Shown piece after piece: positions 1 through 14,100 of a stretch of 64,000 nucleotides of DNA. The position numbers and the translations under genes were made by a program. Each line of letters opens with the position of its first letter. Positions within the stretch are counted from its first letter, which is position 1. The DNA lies in the NCBI RefSeq assembly GCF_047948215.1, contig NC_134465.1, forward strand, positions 52,049,946 through 52,113,945, in the 5' to 3' direction. The DNA is from Lycorma delicatula (Eukaryota > Arthropoda > Insecta > Hemiptera > Fulgoridae). Below the pieces are notes generated by a model. The model saw only the letters and a program-made list of their open reading frames with translations. It was not told the DNA's origin and ran no database searches.

Positions 1-30
1 ATATATATACACACACACACGTATATATTA
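1..30. repeat. (TA)/(CA) microsatellite at window edge
   Basis: Alternating AT then AC dinucleotides over the first 30 bases. Confidence 0.85.
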
Positions 31-539
31 TGTATTCATTAACATACTGACCATTGTGTTAATTAAATTTAATATTATATGAAGTATAAATCACCAAAAC
101 AAAGTAATTAGATAATTTAAACATATCACATTAATTTCCAATAATCAGTTTTTGTGGTATCCCCTCCTTCAGTTGTATTGAATTCTATAACTTCATTAAA
201 ATATATCCTTTTAATAACTGTCAATTTATTCTAAATCATTTTCAAAAAATTTCAAAACAGAAAACATTTCAAATGAAAATTAATATGTTAAGTTTAACTT
301 AACTAATTACTGTATTTTGGCGGTTTATATTTCATAAAATATATATACCTTAAACAAATAAATATTTAATTGGTAATTTTGCTATTCTACAAAGCAAGCA
401 GTTCCGAGCTGGATGGTGGAGTGAGGGGGGTTAATATTCAATGCATTAGAGAGGGGGAACTAGCTTGATTAGCTCCTCTGCTCTATTCTCTCATCAGTAC
501 CATCATAAGTGAGCAAGAGGTTCCATCGTCTGTTGCATA

Positions 540-655
540 ATGTAAAATCATAAAGATTTTAACTAACGAAGGCGTTAAACCCGCAGAAATTTTAAATCAT
601 TTAAAGGTATAGTTTGGGGACACTAAACTGTCCCAGAACCGAGTGTATAAGAAAA
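540..655 (+). pseudogene. Mariner-like transposase N-terminal fragment
   Basis: Plus-strand translation gives ILTNEGVKPAEILNHLKV, a stop, then FGDTKLSQNRVY. This matches the helix-turn-helix start common in mariner-type transposases. It has stops and no flanking intact domain. The 1-1851 interval otherwise holds only AT-rich intron sequence and the fragment at 1141-1470. Confidence 0.6.
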
Positions 656-1140
656 ATCTTTTTTTACATTAATACACTATTTTTAATAATTTCAATTAAC
701 AATCAGAATCATCAGTCCATAGATATTCCTCCACTTGTCTTGCTACAGCTTGTTTATATAAATCATTACTACAACTCTGCTTTAACTGTAACTTAATACC
801 AAACACATTAATATAATCTTCAAAGTAGTGTTCCTGTTAAAAAACCAAATTATTAAACTTGTAAATTATGATAATTTGTTTTTGTAAATAGCCAAACTTA
901 TAACTACAGTTTAAAAAGTGACGCAACGTTATGGGAACACAAGGAAACACAAAACAAGAAGTCTGCAAATAAAATAACAAGACGAGAGTTATGCTGAAAG
1001 GCAAGTATCTGGTCTGCTGTTAAAGGGGGAGGTTTTTAGTCAGTGAAAACTCAAGACTACAATCTTGCAAGGGCTAATGGTAGCTAGCAGAGCTTTTTCC
1101 TCCTCCTACAGAAAAAACACTGTATGGAAAAATGAGTAGG

Positions 1141-1470
1141 TTACAATAGTAGTTGAAAGTGACCTTCATTATAAGATTCATATAATTGAATACAATATTG
1201 CATGCTCTTAAATATATGCTGTACTGTTTGTTGAGGAATTGCAGCGACACATTGTTCAATTTCGCTCTGCAATTCGGGAATGGTGTGAGGGTATGTTTTG
1301 TAAGCAGCATTCTTAAGGCACAAGAAAAAGTCAGTAGGGGACAAATTCAAAGACCGACAGGGCCAAAACCCCTTTGAAATCACTTGCCCATGAAGACACT
1401 GATCCAAGAAAGTCATCATGCTGTTGGTTGTATGAACCGTAGCATTATCCTGCTGAAACTACATAAGCGC
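1141..1470 (-). pseudogene. Tc1/mariner-superfamily transposase C-terminal fragment
   Basis: Minus strand reads FQQDNATVHTTN, then WPCRSLNLSPTDFFLC, then a helical tail ending EGHFQLLL. This is the second catalytic Asp block (QQD) and the WPPRSPDL-DFF block of DDE transposases, with substitutions (R-S-L-N-L). No N-terminal half is attached; the rest was lost or lies in opposite orientation. Confidence 0.75.
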
Positions 1471-1851
1471 TTGAGTACTATAAAAAATAAACTTGATATA
1501 TTTATTGTATACTGAAATAAATTGTAAACATTTCATTTATATTAAATCATAATTTCTGTTCTGTTTAGTTTTTACTTAGATTTTTAAAAATGTAAAAAAA
1601 AAATAATAAGCTAAATTTTAGACACCCTATTTTTAACTTTTAAAGTTAAAATTTTAAAGACATCAATAAATAATAAACTTTAATTCTTTTTCAACTTTAC
1701 TAAAAATGTTAAGTTTTTGAAACAGATGCCTAATTAAAAACAACTTACTATTCCATAATTCTCGTTTGTGACCTCTTTTTCTATTTGTAATTTTATAGTT
1801 TCAATATACAGCAACTGAATATATTATATAAAAAACTAAATACCAACTCAC

Positions 1852-2120
1852 CGCAAATGTTACCATTCATTGCAACATAAACATAACCTTTATCACCGAA
1901 TGCAGTTCCCCATGAGTTTCGAATAATATAATGCGGTATTGGAGCTGTTTTATCATATCCAACAATTTGAACCGCATGATTAATGTCAGTAATGCTACCA
2001 CTACAATGGTATTGTATAACTCCACCGAGATAATACTGCCATGTCAATGCATTTATTGCTACTGTTAACGGGCCGTGATTTGCAAGTAATAATAACATTT
2101 TATCCTCTGCACCAACCAAA
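1852..2120 (-). CDS. CTSO: Cathepsin O-like exon 6: catalytic His and Asn
   Basis: 269 bases between TTTACAG and GTGAGT. Encodes LVGAEDKMLLLLANHGPLTV, then WQYYLGGVIQYHCS, INHAVQIVGYDKT and YIIRNSWGTAFGDKGYVYVA, ending NGNIC plus one base of Gly. His and Asn of the catalytic triad are both present. The conserved next residues (IAD...VSS in the family) should be in a further short exon, not recognised in the window. Confidence 0.92.
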
Positions 2121-5100
2121 CTGTAAATTTAAAAAATATATATACATACATTCATATATATTTAGTTTAATAGTATAGTAAAAACAGTAAATTTAATTAT
2201 CAAATTTTAAAAATTTATCAATAATGCTACAGATTTATTACTTCACGTTTTCAAATCAAATAAAAATAATCTCTCTTGCATTACATACAATGGAACATTT
2301 TTGTTGTGAAAGAGCTACACATGACCCTCTTGCTAAAACAACTTACATGTGTAGTTCTATGAGTATGATGATTTTAATCTGCAAGCTGTTAAATCACTGC
2401 TAGATAACTATAACAATTATTATAATTAGAAAATGAAAACATCTTTAGATATGTAGACTGCATCATTGTAGATAGATATATGATTAGCTCTTCTCATAAG
2501 CTAAAAAAATTTAGTACCATATTGTTCAAACATTGGGACAAAGTAAAAAAAAAAAACACTCTTTCAAAAACCTATGCTTTTATTCATTCTATGACTTTAC
2601 ATGCATTGATAAATACATGTATTAGTATAAAATATGTTTTTCTTTAGCAGAAATGATCTCTTGAAGACATTTTGTTATTGACTCCACTAGATTAGTGCAC
2701 ATATTCTTGATTTCATCATCAAGGAACCACATTTTTATAGCATTAGCTATCATGCGATCTTTTGTAGTACAGTCCATCTTACCTAAACGTCTGTTCAAAA
2801 TACTCCAATAGTTTTCAAAGGGATTTAAGTCTGGTAAATTTCCAGGCCAATCAAGCACATTAATTTGATTTTCCAGTGTGAAAGTGTTGACCAATTTTGA
2901 ATTATGACCAAGCCATGTTGAAATGTCCTGTCAAACATTTGCATGAATAGAACCATACTGTGTTGTAATATTTATAAGTACGTGGTCGAGTTCATCATAT
3001 CTTGAAAAGGAACTACGCTTCCAGTGCCGTTTGTCATGAAAAAACCCCAAAACATCTGTTTTTTAGATGATGCTTTACAGTTTGTTGGAAGTGCTCAGGT
3101 CTCAAAGGTCACCTGTCACCTTGACTCACGACATTTACTTTGTAACTATGCACAAATAAATGAGCTTTATCACTAAAAATTACCTTCTTCCAGTCCAGCA
3201 TCATGCTTATGTCAAGGGTAATAACAAATAATGCTAAACAATATTGGTCTACTGATCCTGTTATTTCGATCCCTTATCTTGTGAAACTCTTTTTTCCGAA
3301 TAGATTCATGCTGTTGCTCAAATTGCTACATTTCAATGAAAATGATAATCATGATATCCTTGTGTGTCATTGATAACAATGAAAATATGGGTATTTTAGA
3401 CAAATCTGACTTGATTATTTCTTATTCTGAGTGTACAAGAAAAACACTTAAGTGGTATAACAAGCTTTTTTTTCATCTAAGGACGGGTTAATTCTAAATT
3501 CTTTTGTTTTGTACCAAGTGAAAACTGGTTAAGAAGCCTACTTTTTCTGATTTCAAATTTAACCTCAAACAATTACTGGTAGAATTCAGTACAGAAAAAC
3601 ACCTGACAGAAAATCAAATACATCATCTGAAAATCCTCTTCGTCTTACTGCTTGACACTCCATGTTACCCATTTCCCCCACAGAAAACAGTAAAGGCCTC
3701 AAAGAAGATGTTTTGTGTGAAAAATACATCAGGTGCCCAATAAGAAGATGTGAAACTACCTGGATAAGTACCGAGTGTAATGTTAGCCTACGTGTGCATT
3801 CATGTTTTCAGGAAAATCACAAAACCCCACCAACTGGCCTAGTGGTTAACTCATCATCGTAAATCAGATGATTTTGAAGCCGAGAATTCTAAGGTTTAAA
3901 TCCTAGTAATGGCAGTAAATATTTTTATACGCATTTGAATACTAGATCATATGATACCGGTGTTCTTTGGTAGTTACGTTTCAATTAACCTCGCTTCTCG
4001 GGAGTGGTCGACCTGAGACTGTACAAGACTACACTTCATTCACATTCACATATCATCCTCTTTCATCTTCTGAAGTAATACGTAAGTAGTTCCGGAGGCT
4101 AAACAGAAAAAGAGAGTAGGAATAACACACAAAAAAACCTTTAGGACTGTTAACTCTCAATTTTTGAACTAACAAAAATTCATGGACTTTTTTACATTTT
4201 TAGGGATTTTTTAAATAGTTTAGTTTGTATTTTTGTACCATTTTATCACTCATAACATACAAAGAACTTTTTTATGTTATATTTTCAGAAGATAAAAAGA
4301 AATATGTATCAGTTAAAATCTTGTAAACCATTTTTCAAAGTTCAAAATAAATTAATTTTAATTTTTCATTAACAATTGTGTTTTCTTTGTTCAATCACAG
4401 ATAGAGTAATGTAAAACTTCATGTAAAGAAAAATACTGCTCCGAGGGGTCATATAGGTTCAAAGGTTGTCGCTATTAAAAAGGTTAAATTGTGTCTGATA
4501 ATAATTAATAAATATAGAGAAGTAAAACATCACTGCTACCTACAGTCATTACATAACAGAAAATTTTAAATATTCTGAATAAAGATAAACAAATACAAAA
4601 ATTTTAATATGTAGATTGTTTTATTTATGCTGAATGACAAGGCGTTATTAATGTAATAATAAATTTCATTATCTTATTTTTAAATTGAAAATGATAATTG
4701 TAAAATAAACACAGATAATACAGATGTACTTACTAATCACAAGAGAAATTTTTAGCAACCTCAACACCTACATTTACTCTGAAAAAAGAACAAAAGATAA
4801 ACCTTTAGAAAAGTCATAATAAAATTAAATATGAAGAACACAACATTTTTTTTATATTTATGCAAAAAATTATATTTTCATCAAAATGTATCTAAAAAAC
4901 AAAAAAACAAAAGAATAATATATTTATTTATGCTTAATATGAAACAATAAATTTTCTAAAAAAAAGATCAGTTTTCTGAATAAATAAAAATACTGCTGAT
5001 TCAATACAGTTTCATTTAAATAATAAAACATACATCTATGTCAAATAATTTAAAATAAAGAATTTGTTGTAGCTTATTTTAATATACAGATTTGTAAGAA

Positions 5101-8100
5101 ATTGGCAAATTTAACCCATTTTCTCATGAGATTATCAGAAAATGTTGAGTTTTATTAATATATGCTTTCATGAATAATATATATCTATAAATGATCAACA
5201 TTTATTAATTGAAAAATTCAAAAGTTTTTATTCTGTAATAAAACTTAATATAGAATGTTCTCTTATTTTAAAATAAGATTCTTGAATGAATTTGTTTGAA
5301 TTGCAATAATTTATTTACAAATAATATTTTTAAATCCTGATTTTTTTTAATTTGTTTTTAAACATATAGTTTATTTGAAATATATAACAAAATTACATTT
5401 TAATCTATTCACATAAATAAAAAAAAAATTATTTTCACTGAACTTTATTTAGTTTTACTAAGAACAATGAAACATTATCGCACATTACTGTTATGCAAAT
5501 CACTGTGCGCTGTTGCCATTAGAAAACAATACTGGAAACACATTCCAATTTACACAATTGGAACTGATAACATAAAGAAAAAATATCAAAATATGATAAA
5601 TGTTTATTTCCAGGAACAAACTCAATAATCGAGATTTCTGCAGCATTTTTAAAGCAAGTACTTTTTTAACCCTCGTATGGGTATATTATATAACTGACTT
5701 TTTTTATTGCAAAATTTTCAGGATGATCAAAATTACTTGATGGATTGACAATATCATCAAATTAATGAAAGTGTACAAACTAATAAAACATCGTTAATAA
5801 ATCTATAAAAAAAAAATAATCACTATATCAGCCCAGTTTGTGTTTAATCAGTTATTAGAAAAAAAAATTTTCCTAACCATATTTAAGGTAACAAAAAGGG
5901 GTTCAAAAACCAGTCTTGACTTCTTTCTCTAATTTGAAATGGAGCAATGACTTACTGTAACAATTTTCATTTTAACTTGATCACTTAAAATCATTTTTAA
6001 AGTAAATATAAGTAATTATACTTATACTTTGTGCATGAAAATATATTTTTAGTTATTTAAATGAATAATTAATTCTATTACATTTTAATTTACTTAAAAA
6101 AAAAAAAAATAAATAATTGATAATTACTTTGAACGTTTACAAACTCCATTTTCAAGTTTGAGAGGATATTGCGATTCGAGCCCTACTTTAATTTTATATG
6201 CTGTAAGCCAACTTAACATACCACATGTATCTCCACCATCACATCCAAAGTTGCCATTTTCAGCACAGTCTATAATCTATTAAAAAATAAGTAAAACAAA
6301 CTCATAATATTAATATATATAACCTAATATTATTAAACTGGCACTTTAATTTGTTAATTTATACAATAATAAAATTACACAATATCTTTTACTACAAGGT
6401 CTGTTCAGAAAATAACCGAACTTTATTTATTAAATCCTTATTATTAATTTTACAGATTACTGGTCCTTATTCTCCCTACCCTATTAACACACTTTTCCCA
6501 GCAGTGTTTCCACTTCGTGAAGCGGTCCTGGATAGCATCCTTTGAAATGGCCTTTAACGTCTGCAATGAATTTGTTTTAATCATCAATAGACTCAAAATG
6601 ACATCCTTTAATCACCAATTTTAATTTCGGAAATAAGAAAAAATCGCAAGACACCAGGTCTGGTGAGCAGGGAGGCCGAGGGAGAACAGTTATCTGATTT
6701 TTGGCACAGAACTGATGAACTGACAAAGCTGAGTGTGCAAGCTCATTGTCAAGGTGAAGAAACCGTGAGTTGTCTCTTCAAAACCCTGGTCTCTTTTATT
6801 GAGGATTTTTTCACATGACCATTGTAAAAAAAATAACTTTATGATAGTACACACGGTTCATTATTTCACCTCAAGGCAAGAATTCAAAATGCATAATTCC
6901 ATTAGAATTACAAAACACAGAGCATCACTTTGACATTGGATCAAGACTGACGTGCTTTCTTGGGGCGGTGATTTCCTTTGCCGATCTATTGTGATGATTG
7001 AACTTTTCAGTCTCAATGTTGTATCCATAAACCCTGCTTTTGTCTCCCGTTATGATCCTTTGCGTGAATGTTTCATCGTCATTGGCTTATTCAAGAAGTT
7101 GCCAACAAATATCCTCTCAATATTCTTTCTGCTGTTCAGTCATCAGGAAAAACTTTGTTGCAACTCAAGCATGTTCAATTTTTCAGTAAAAATGTCACAG
7201 TATGATCCAATCAAGATGCTAACCTCTTCTGCAAGTTCTCTGACAGTCAACAGGCGATTTGCATGCACCAGATCGTTGATTTTCTGAACGTGGGTGTCAT
7301 TGGTTGAAGTCAAATATGCCTTCCTAGTCGAGGGTCATCTTCAATCGACTGACGACCGCTTTTAAATAATGAAAACCATTTGTAACATTGTGTACAACCC
7401 GGAGCATCATCTCTATAAGCTTGTTTCAAAAGTTGAAATGTTTCTGTGAAAGTTTTCCCCAGTTTCATGGAAAATTTTACGTTGTATCGTTGTTCCTGAA
7501 AATAGCATATTACAAAAATTGTTACTAATACTTAAACATGTTGAACTCAAATAACAATAATATGAAAAAACTAAACAAGATATCCAAGAACATGTAGTTA
7601 CAGAGGAGATCATGCAAAAAACAATGCCGCCGACCGCCCATCACTAAATATCTTCACTGGCGCATAATTAAAAATGTTTAGTTATTCTCTGAACAGACCT
7701 CATAAATCCAAATTCATAAAACCTCAAAAACAATAAACACCAATAAATGTTGAAATTAATCCTTGTGCTAGTCAACATTTACAAGAAATTAAAAACACAA
7801 TTTTTATCACTGTTTAAAACTTTCAAGAATTACAAAGAAAAGATTACATGGAAAGGACAATAACAAATATGGCTTTACAGAGAATATTTGTAAGTTAGTA
7901 TTATGTAATTGATGATCTCAGTATTGATTAATGTGTTGCATAATTGGTCTGGCAAGGTGACTGCACTATTTGTGTGGAGAAAGTTTTTGTGTCCTCGAAT
8001 TAGCCAAAACAAATCGTTAATATTGTGCAATACTGTTTCAAAACAAATGGCAGTAAACAACCTTAAACATGGGAATTCGTCTACAACTGGAAAATGCAAT

Positions 8101-11100
8101 TAAAAAACATGCAGTGTCTACAAAAATAGAAATTCTGCAAGACCACATGAACAAGTTGATTGATTGTGTTCATAAACAAAGTAAATAAACTACATTTGTG
8201 AGTTTTAAATTATAAATTCAGCAACCAACTGTGTAGAATTTTTTTGCAGAATTGGTTAAAAATGATACCATATAAATAACGATTAATAAAGACTTTAAGT
8301 AATAATAATAAAGATTTCTATGTGGACAGGCAAAAACATGTCAACAAAGAAGATAGTTTCTTTCACCATTTAATTTTTTTATGAGTGTACATATCATATT
8401 AATGGAAAGCTCTATAGACACAACAAATGCATATGTTATGCCAACATATGGGAAACAGAAAATCCAACTGTGAAACATATCTGTGATTTGCCTAAAATGA
8501 ATGTATTCTGTGTTACTTCCTGCGAAAAGGTGTATGATCCATTATTTTTTCATAAATGTATAATAACTGAATTTATAATAACTAACTTATTCTGATTATA
8601 ATGCCTTAATTTGAGAAAGACTGAAAATTTCATTTTCATTTAAGATCGAGTTCCACTTCACTAGCACATAAAGGCCTAAAATTATTTGCATAAACACCTT
8701 TCAAGAGATTGTAGTGGCTGTGCAAATAACAAAAAAAAAAATGAATTAATACATTGGCTAACAAGACATCCAAACAAAATGCTTTATACATTTTAGCGGA
8801 TTTAAAAAAGATAAAGCTTTTGTTTTTCCCTTTCCTGTTACTGTAGAAGCCTTAAAAAACCATAAAAACTTAAAAAAAGACTTAAAAACTTATAAAAACT
8901 TAAAGACTTAAAAACCATATTGGTACTGCAAATGTTTAGGATATACTGTCACATGTTTGGGATGAATTGAACTACTATGTTGGTATCTGTCATGCAATTC
9001 AACGTGTATATATAGAACACTTAAAGGTACAAACTTTAAGAACTTTCTTATGAAACTATATAAGTAATAATTTCCACATTGGAAGTGTCTTATTTAATTT
9101 CTAACCACCTTGTATTAGTATTATTACTGATTTAGCACATTAATCATCTAACATAATAAGTAATAATCAGTGTCAATTTAAAGTCATTTAAAATTTATAT
9201 AAATATCCGTGAATACTTCAATAAGCCATATAAATCTGTACTTAATTTTGATATCACTTTGATTTACCATAATACAAATAAATAAGATTAAAAACTATAG
9301 TAAATACGCAATTAAAATTTGGGTATTGTTTTATATAATATTCTAAAAGTCTATAGATATCTAGTGCAACTTTCTTAACTTGGAGGGTGGATAGCTGCAT
9401 CCGATTTTTCATGTAATAAGTATTCCTTTAACTTATTAAGAGCATAAGAGCAGGATGCGATAATTAGAACCCAATAACAGAGCAGTGATTACAGAGAGTA
9501 TTAAGGAGCCATCAGTATAAAAATATAACTGGTTTAACTGAGCCTCAAACAACTTTCTGCATTTCACCATCTGTGACGCTCCAACATGTATTACCAGTTG
9601 TAACACCTAATTGCTAGAACCTAATATGTTACACAATACATAAGTAGAGGGCTTTAAAAAAGGGGCAAAAATAAAAATGATTGTAAATCTACACTGAAAA
9701 TAATCATACATAAAAAACATCAAGCAATGTGGTAAGAAAAGATATATATATAAATTTAAAAAAAAAGGTAATTTTATAATTAAGATAAAATACATAAGAA
9801 AATTATTGTATTTCTTGATATAAAATCATAGTAAAAATATTATAAAAATGTTAAGTGAACTTGAAATATTATTCGACAAAAGGATGGTAACATGACCTCG
9901 TTCTAAGTTTTATTGCTCAACAAATGTAGTTATCCAAATAAATCTATACCAAAATTTCATCAAAATTCAATAGATATAGTAGTAATAAATTACAACCCAT
10001 CAGGGCTTGAATTTTAAGCAAACATTTATACAAATAAAAAAGGCAAATATGGATATTTCGATTTCTACTATAACCAAGTTAGAACGGAGTGTGGACAAAA
10101 TGTGAACTAAAAGTTTTCTAAACCACCAGCTGACTCAACAGTCATATGGTTACAAGTATAGTCTGGTTCAGGGTCTATTACAGTTGTTCATTAAATATGA
10201 ATTAAGCATCGTTATTTCTTTTATTATTTTTAAAAAATACAACAAATTTTTATTTGCATTCAATGTAAAAATCAATATGTAATTTTGTTCTGTCTATTAA
10301 CAGAATTTTCCATTACTTTTAAATTTAATTAACTACTTCTTTTGTTATTTTATCATCTATCACTATCTTTTTAATATTTACTTAGTAACTGTTAAGATCA
10401 TAAACTTGGACAATTCTGAAAATATAAGAAAACTGTAAATTCACAGCAAAGGTAAATATGATTAAAAATGTAAAACATTTAAAAATTTCTAATAAAGCAT
10501 GACAACATGGTTGTCAACAATGCTTGCACTGGGAGCTCCCATAAAAATTGAATCACTTGAAATACTAATTCAAAACAATACATAACTTCTTGTATTTGTA
10601 AAGGCTAAAAAAACCTTTCTAATAAAAACTATAAATCATTCTGAGCAAATCACAATGAAATTCCTTCAGAAATTATGAGAGGAACAATGAATAAGTTCTT
10701 GGTAAAAAAAACATACACCTCCAGTGATCAACCATAGGTAGAAAAAATTTGATTAAATATATTTTTTCATATAAACAGATTACCAGCCACTTTGAACTTC
10801 ACCAAAGCTATCAACAATTGAACAAAGCCATTTAGCAAAATAGTCAGGAGTTGTGGAATAGATAGCTAAATAATTTACTCTTCAAGTTCAAAAACTAAAA
10901 ATGATAACAAAAAACTCTTACCTCCTGAACACTGAGATCTAAAAGCGTACCGTTCTTAATAGCAAGCATAGATTCAATAGTTTCGACAGTACTAAATGCC
11001 CAGCAAGCACCACAAAGTTTCTGATTTCGTACTTTCGTTATAACTCCTTTATCCCTCCTTAAAAAAATTCATAAAGAAATAAAATAAAGAATAGAGAGAA

Positions 11101-14100
11101 ACATTCCATATTCTTGAAACGAAGTAAGTAAAAACATAAAAAAAATCATTGCTAATAAAACATTCTAAAGCAGAGTTTGGATAAAATAATTTTTTTTAAT
11201 TTTGAAAACATAATATACATTAATACACTGTTTAAGTCAGACTACTATGAAATTATTCTTTATCTTCAATCAAGGACCAGTTTTAGATAACTCCACATAA
11301 AAAATTCTAGAGTAGGTGAGAATATTTACTCATGTAAACTGTCCATTCTCATTTTTGATAACTAGAGAAAAACACATCAGTTATAGAATATACGAGTCAT
11401 CCAGAAAGTAAAGACCATTTGACCTTGGTATGTGTCTCCAGTCCTGATGGTCACTGTGGGCATGTCATTGAACTACATCTATTACAAGCTGAGTGTGACC
11501 TAAACTGTGATGTTGTACACTAGGGACATGCTTTAAAAATCTGTGACAAATCATGCTTTAGAAAATCCTGCCAAATGGAAGTACATAGGATGATTCGGTT
11601 TTTGTATGTGAAAACATTTTGGTCTGTTCAAATATACAGACAAAGAAAGTTTATTGTGATAAAAGTGATGTATGAACATCACTGAAGAACTCAGAAAAAA
11701 AGTCGATGACAAAATTCAAGAAGTTATACATTTTACTTAGATGGTTTTTAAAGTTTCTTTCTTGAACTTTTAAGAACTTTATGAAACTGTAATGATCCAA
11801 CTCAGTTATACAAAAATGTGTGCTAAATGGATACCTTAATTATTCTCTGATCACAAAAATAAAAAAGAAAGCTAGTTTGATGTTTCTCATTTGATATACT
11901 AAAGATAGTGACAAGATTTGGATCACATCGTTACCAATTATGAGATATGGGTCTATTACAAAACACCTGAAACAAAGCACCAATGAATGGAATGGCATCA
12001 TTCCAAATTGCTAACAAAGCTGAAAAACAAAACAAGCTCTTAGCACATACAAAATGATGGAGACAATGTTTGGGATCAAAAGGGAATCCTGTTGGTTGAT
12101 TTCATGCTAAGAAGTCAAACAATAAACTCGAGATATACTGTCAGAATCTCCACTGCCTCTGACATCCTTTACACAAGAAATGGCACAGTACATTGTTTTC
12201 ATAGCAAGAATCTATTCCCATCATTTTTTTTACCCATCATTTCATCCACCCCTATCTTCTTGTTAAAATATGTGCAAGCACATGTCTAAGGATGTAATAA
12301 AAGAAAAGGGTCAGTCCTTTAAAAGACAGTAGACTGCGCCCCTTACAATCTATTTGGTAAGATCTGAAATATCTTAAAGAGTAATAGAGTGAAAAATAAA
12401 CAGTTCTCAAGAGCAAATACTAACACATAACAAGACATTTACCAGCTGGTTTCCAGTTGGGAGCTATGGAACTAGGTTTTTGGCAAACTGTATCCAGTGA
12501 TGTAGCTATTGCTATACCACTTAATATCTCCAGTTTTTATTAAATGAAATAGTATGCTGTTAACATTTAACAGTGGCAGCAGTTAAAACCAAAAAACAAT
12601 GAAAAAAATGTCTAATTGCAACATGTAGTATAGACACCTTTGAAATTACGGGTTGCACATGATAAAATAATGAAGGATTTTTTCATATTTTATAATATGT
12701 TATATCCATAGCTAATAAAATATTGAAACTGAGTTTTTTGTGCTGCTCACATATTATACCTAAGACATTCTTACCTTTGGGTAATTTGTTACAATGTCAT
12801 CCACTTTAAACCATATTTCCACTGTCAACGTGTATTTATGAGATAGTTTAATCACAACGATTAAAGACATGAATCAAAAATTATTTTCGAAAATGATAGG
12901 ATTCTCAAGAATGGCAAATCCCATGCCAGACTTAGGCCTATTAATTGAAAGTGAAAAGTAAACTGTTTTCCATCGCTTTATTCATAGAACCAAATATAGC
13001 TAATGAAATCAAACTAACATTCAGCCCTACAAGTGATAGCTTTACTCTGTCCATCACAATAACTAGTTGTTATTTCATCATTACTCTTAGAGAAAGCAAT
13101 CCGACTGCATCATTACTCTCAGGGAACAGACATAATTGGACATCATTACTCTCAGAGAAAGCAATATTACTGGTACCTCTTGTATTCAGATAACATTAAC
13201 TAGGATAGTATAAGACCTAAATTAATATACTCTTTATGTTATAAAACAGTGTATGTACAATTTTTTAACTCTGCAAGCATACTAATATATGTTCCTTATA
13301 GCTTACAGATCTGTTTCTAGTAAGTAATAATGATGCTTAATAAAATACTAGAAAAAAGAATCACTAAAAAATAAGAAAAAGATGATTTCAAAATTCGTTT
13401 TTAAATTTAGCTTTTTACAATTGGCACAAATTTCAAAAACAAACTTATCGACTACTTGGAAACAAGTAGTCGAAAAAAAAAAAAAAAAAAAATTTTTACT
13501 TAAATTTTTACTTAAATGTAAAAATTTTTTAAGAATTGAAAAATATTTTTTTTTGCCTTTTAAATTAAAAATTTACTTTATAATAAATTTCACATGAAGA
13601 AAGTTTCTTATGTTCAAGAAACAAAAGTCTAAAAAACCACAAAAATAAATGCAAACAAACAAATAAAGATGATGACTACTGAGCAAGATTTAAGGGTCCA
13701 TGGAATGTAAGGATATAAAATATTTTTTCCGTATATTAATATGTAATCATAAATAAATCTTTTATTCTGATTGGTACATAATAATACAATATTAAGATCA
13801 TGTTAGGAATTGGTAGATATGTTATTTCTTGGATAAAAATTCCCCAGAATCTGCCTGGATGAATCAAGGGAAAACATGGTAAAACCTTGATCAGATTAGC
13901 ATCATAAAAAAAATTGATTGAAGTACACATTAATTATTGAAAATAAAAGAACATTAAAAATAATGTTAAACACATTAAAACCAAATATAAAAAATAACTG
14001 ACATTCAAAAGGCATTAATGAGAATTATTTCAGTAGACATTTATGTACAGGGTGAACATAATATCTTTTGTAGGTATTGTACAACTGAAGAAATTTCAAG

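Noticed and set aside
165..200. Candidate last exon of the cathepsin O-like gene on minus strand (GIPQKLIIGN-stop)
   Set aside because: The frame fits only with a poor acceptor and does not resemble the family's conserved C-terminus.
614..796. 60-codon plus-strand ORF
   Set aside because: AT-rich, no signal of a domain; overlaps the end of a decayed transposase fragment.
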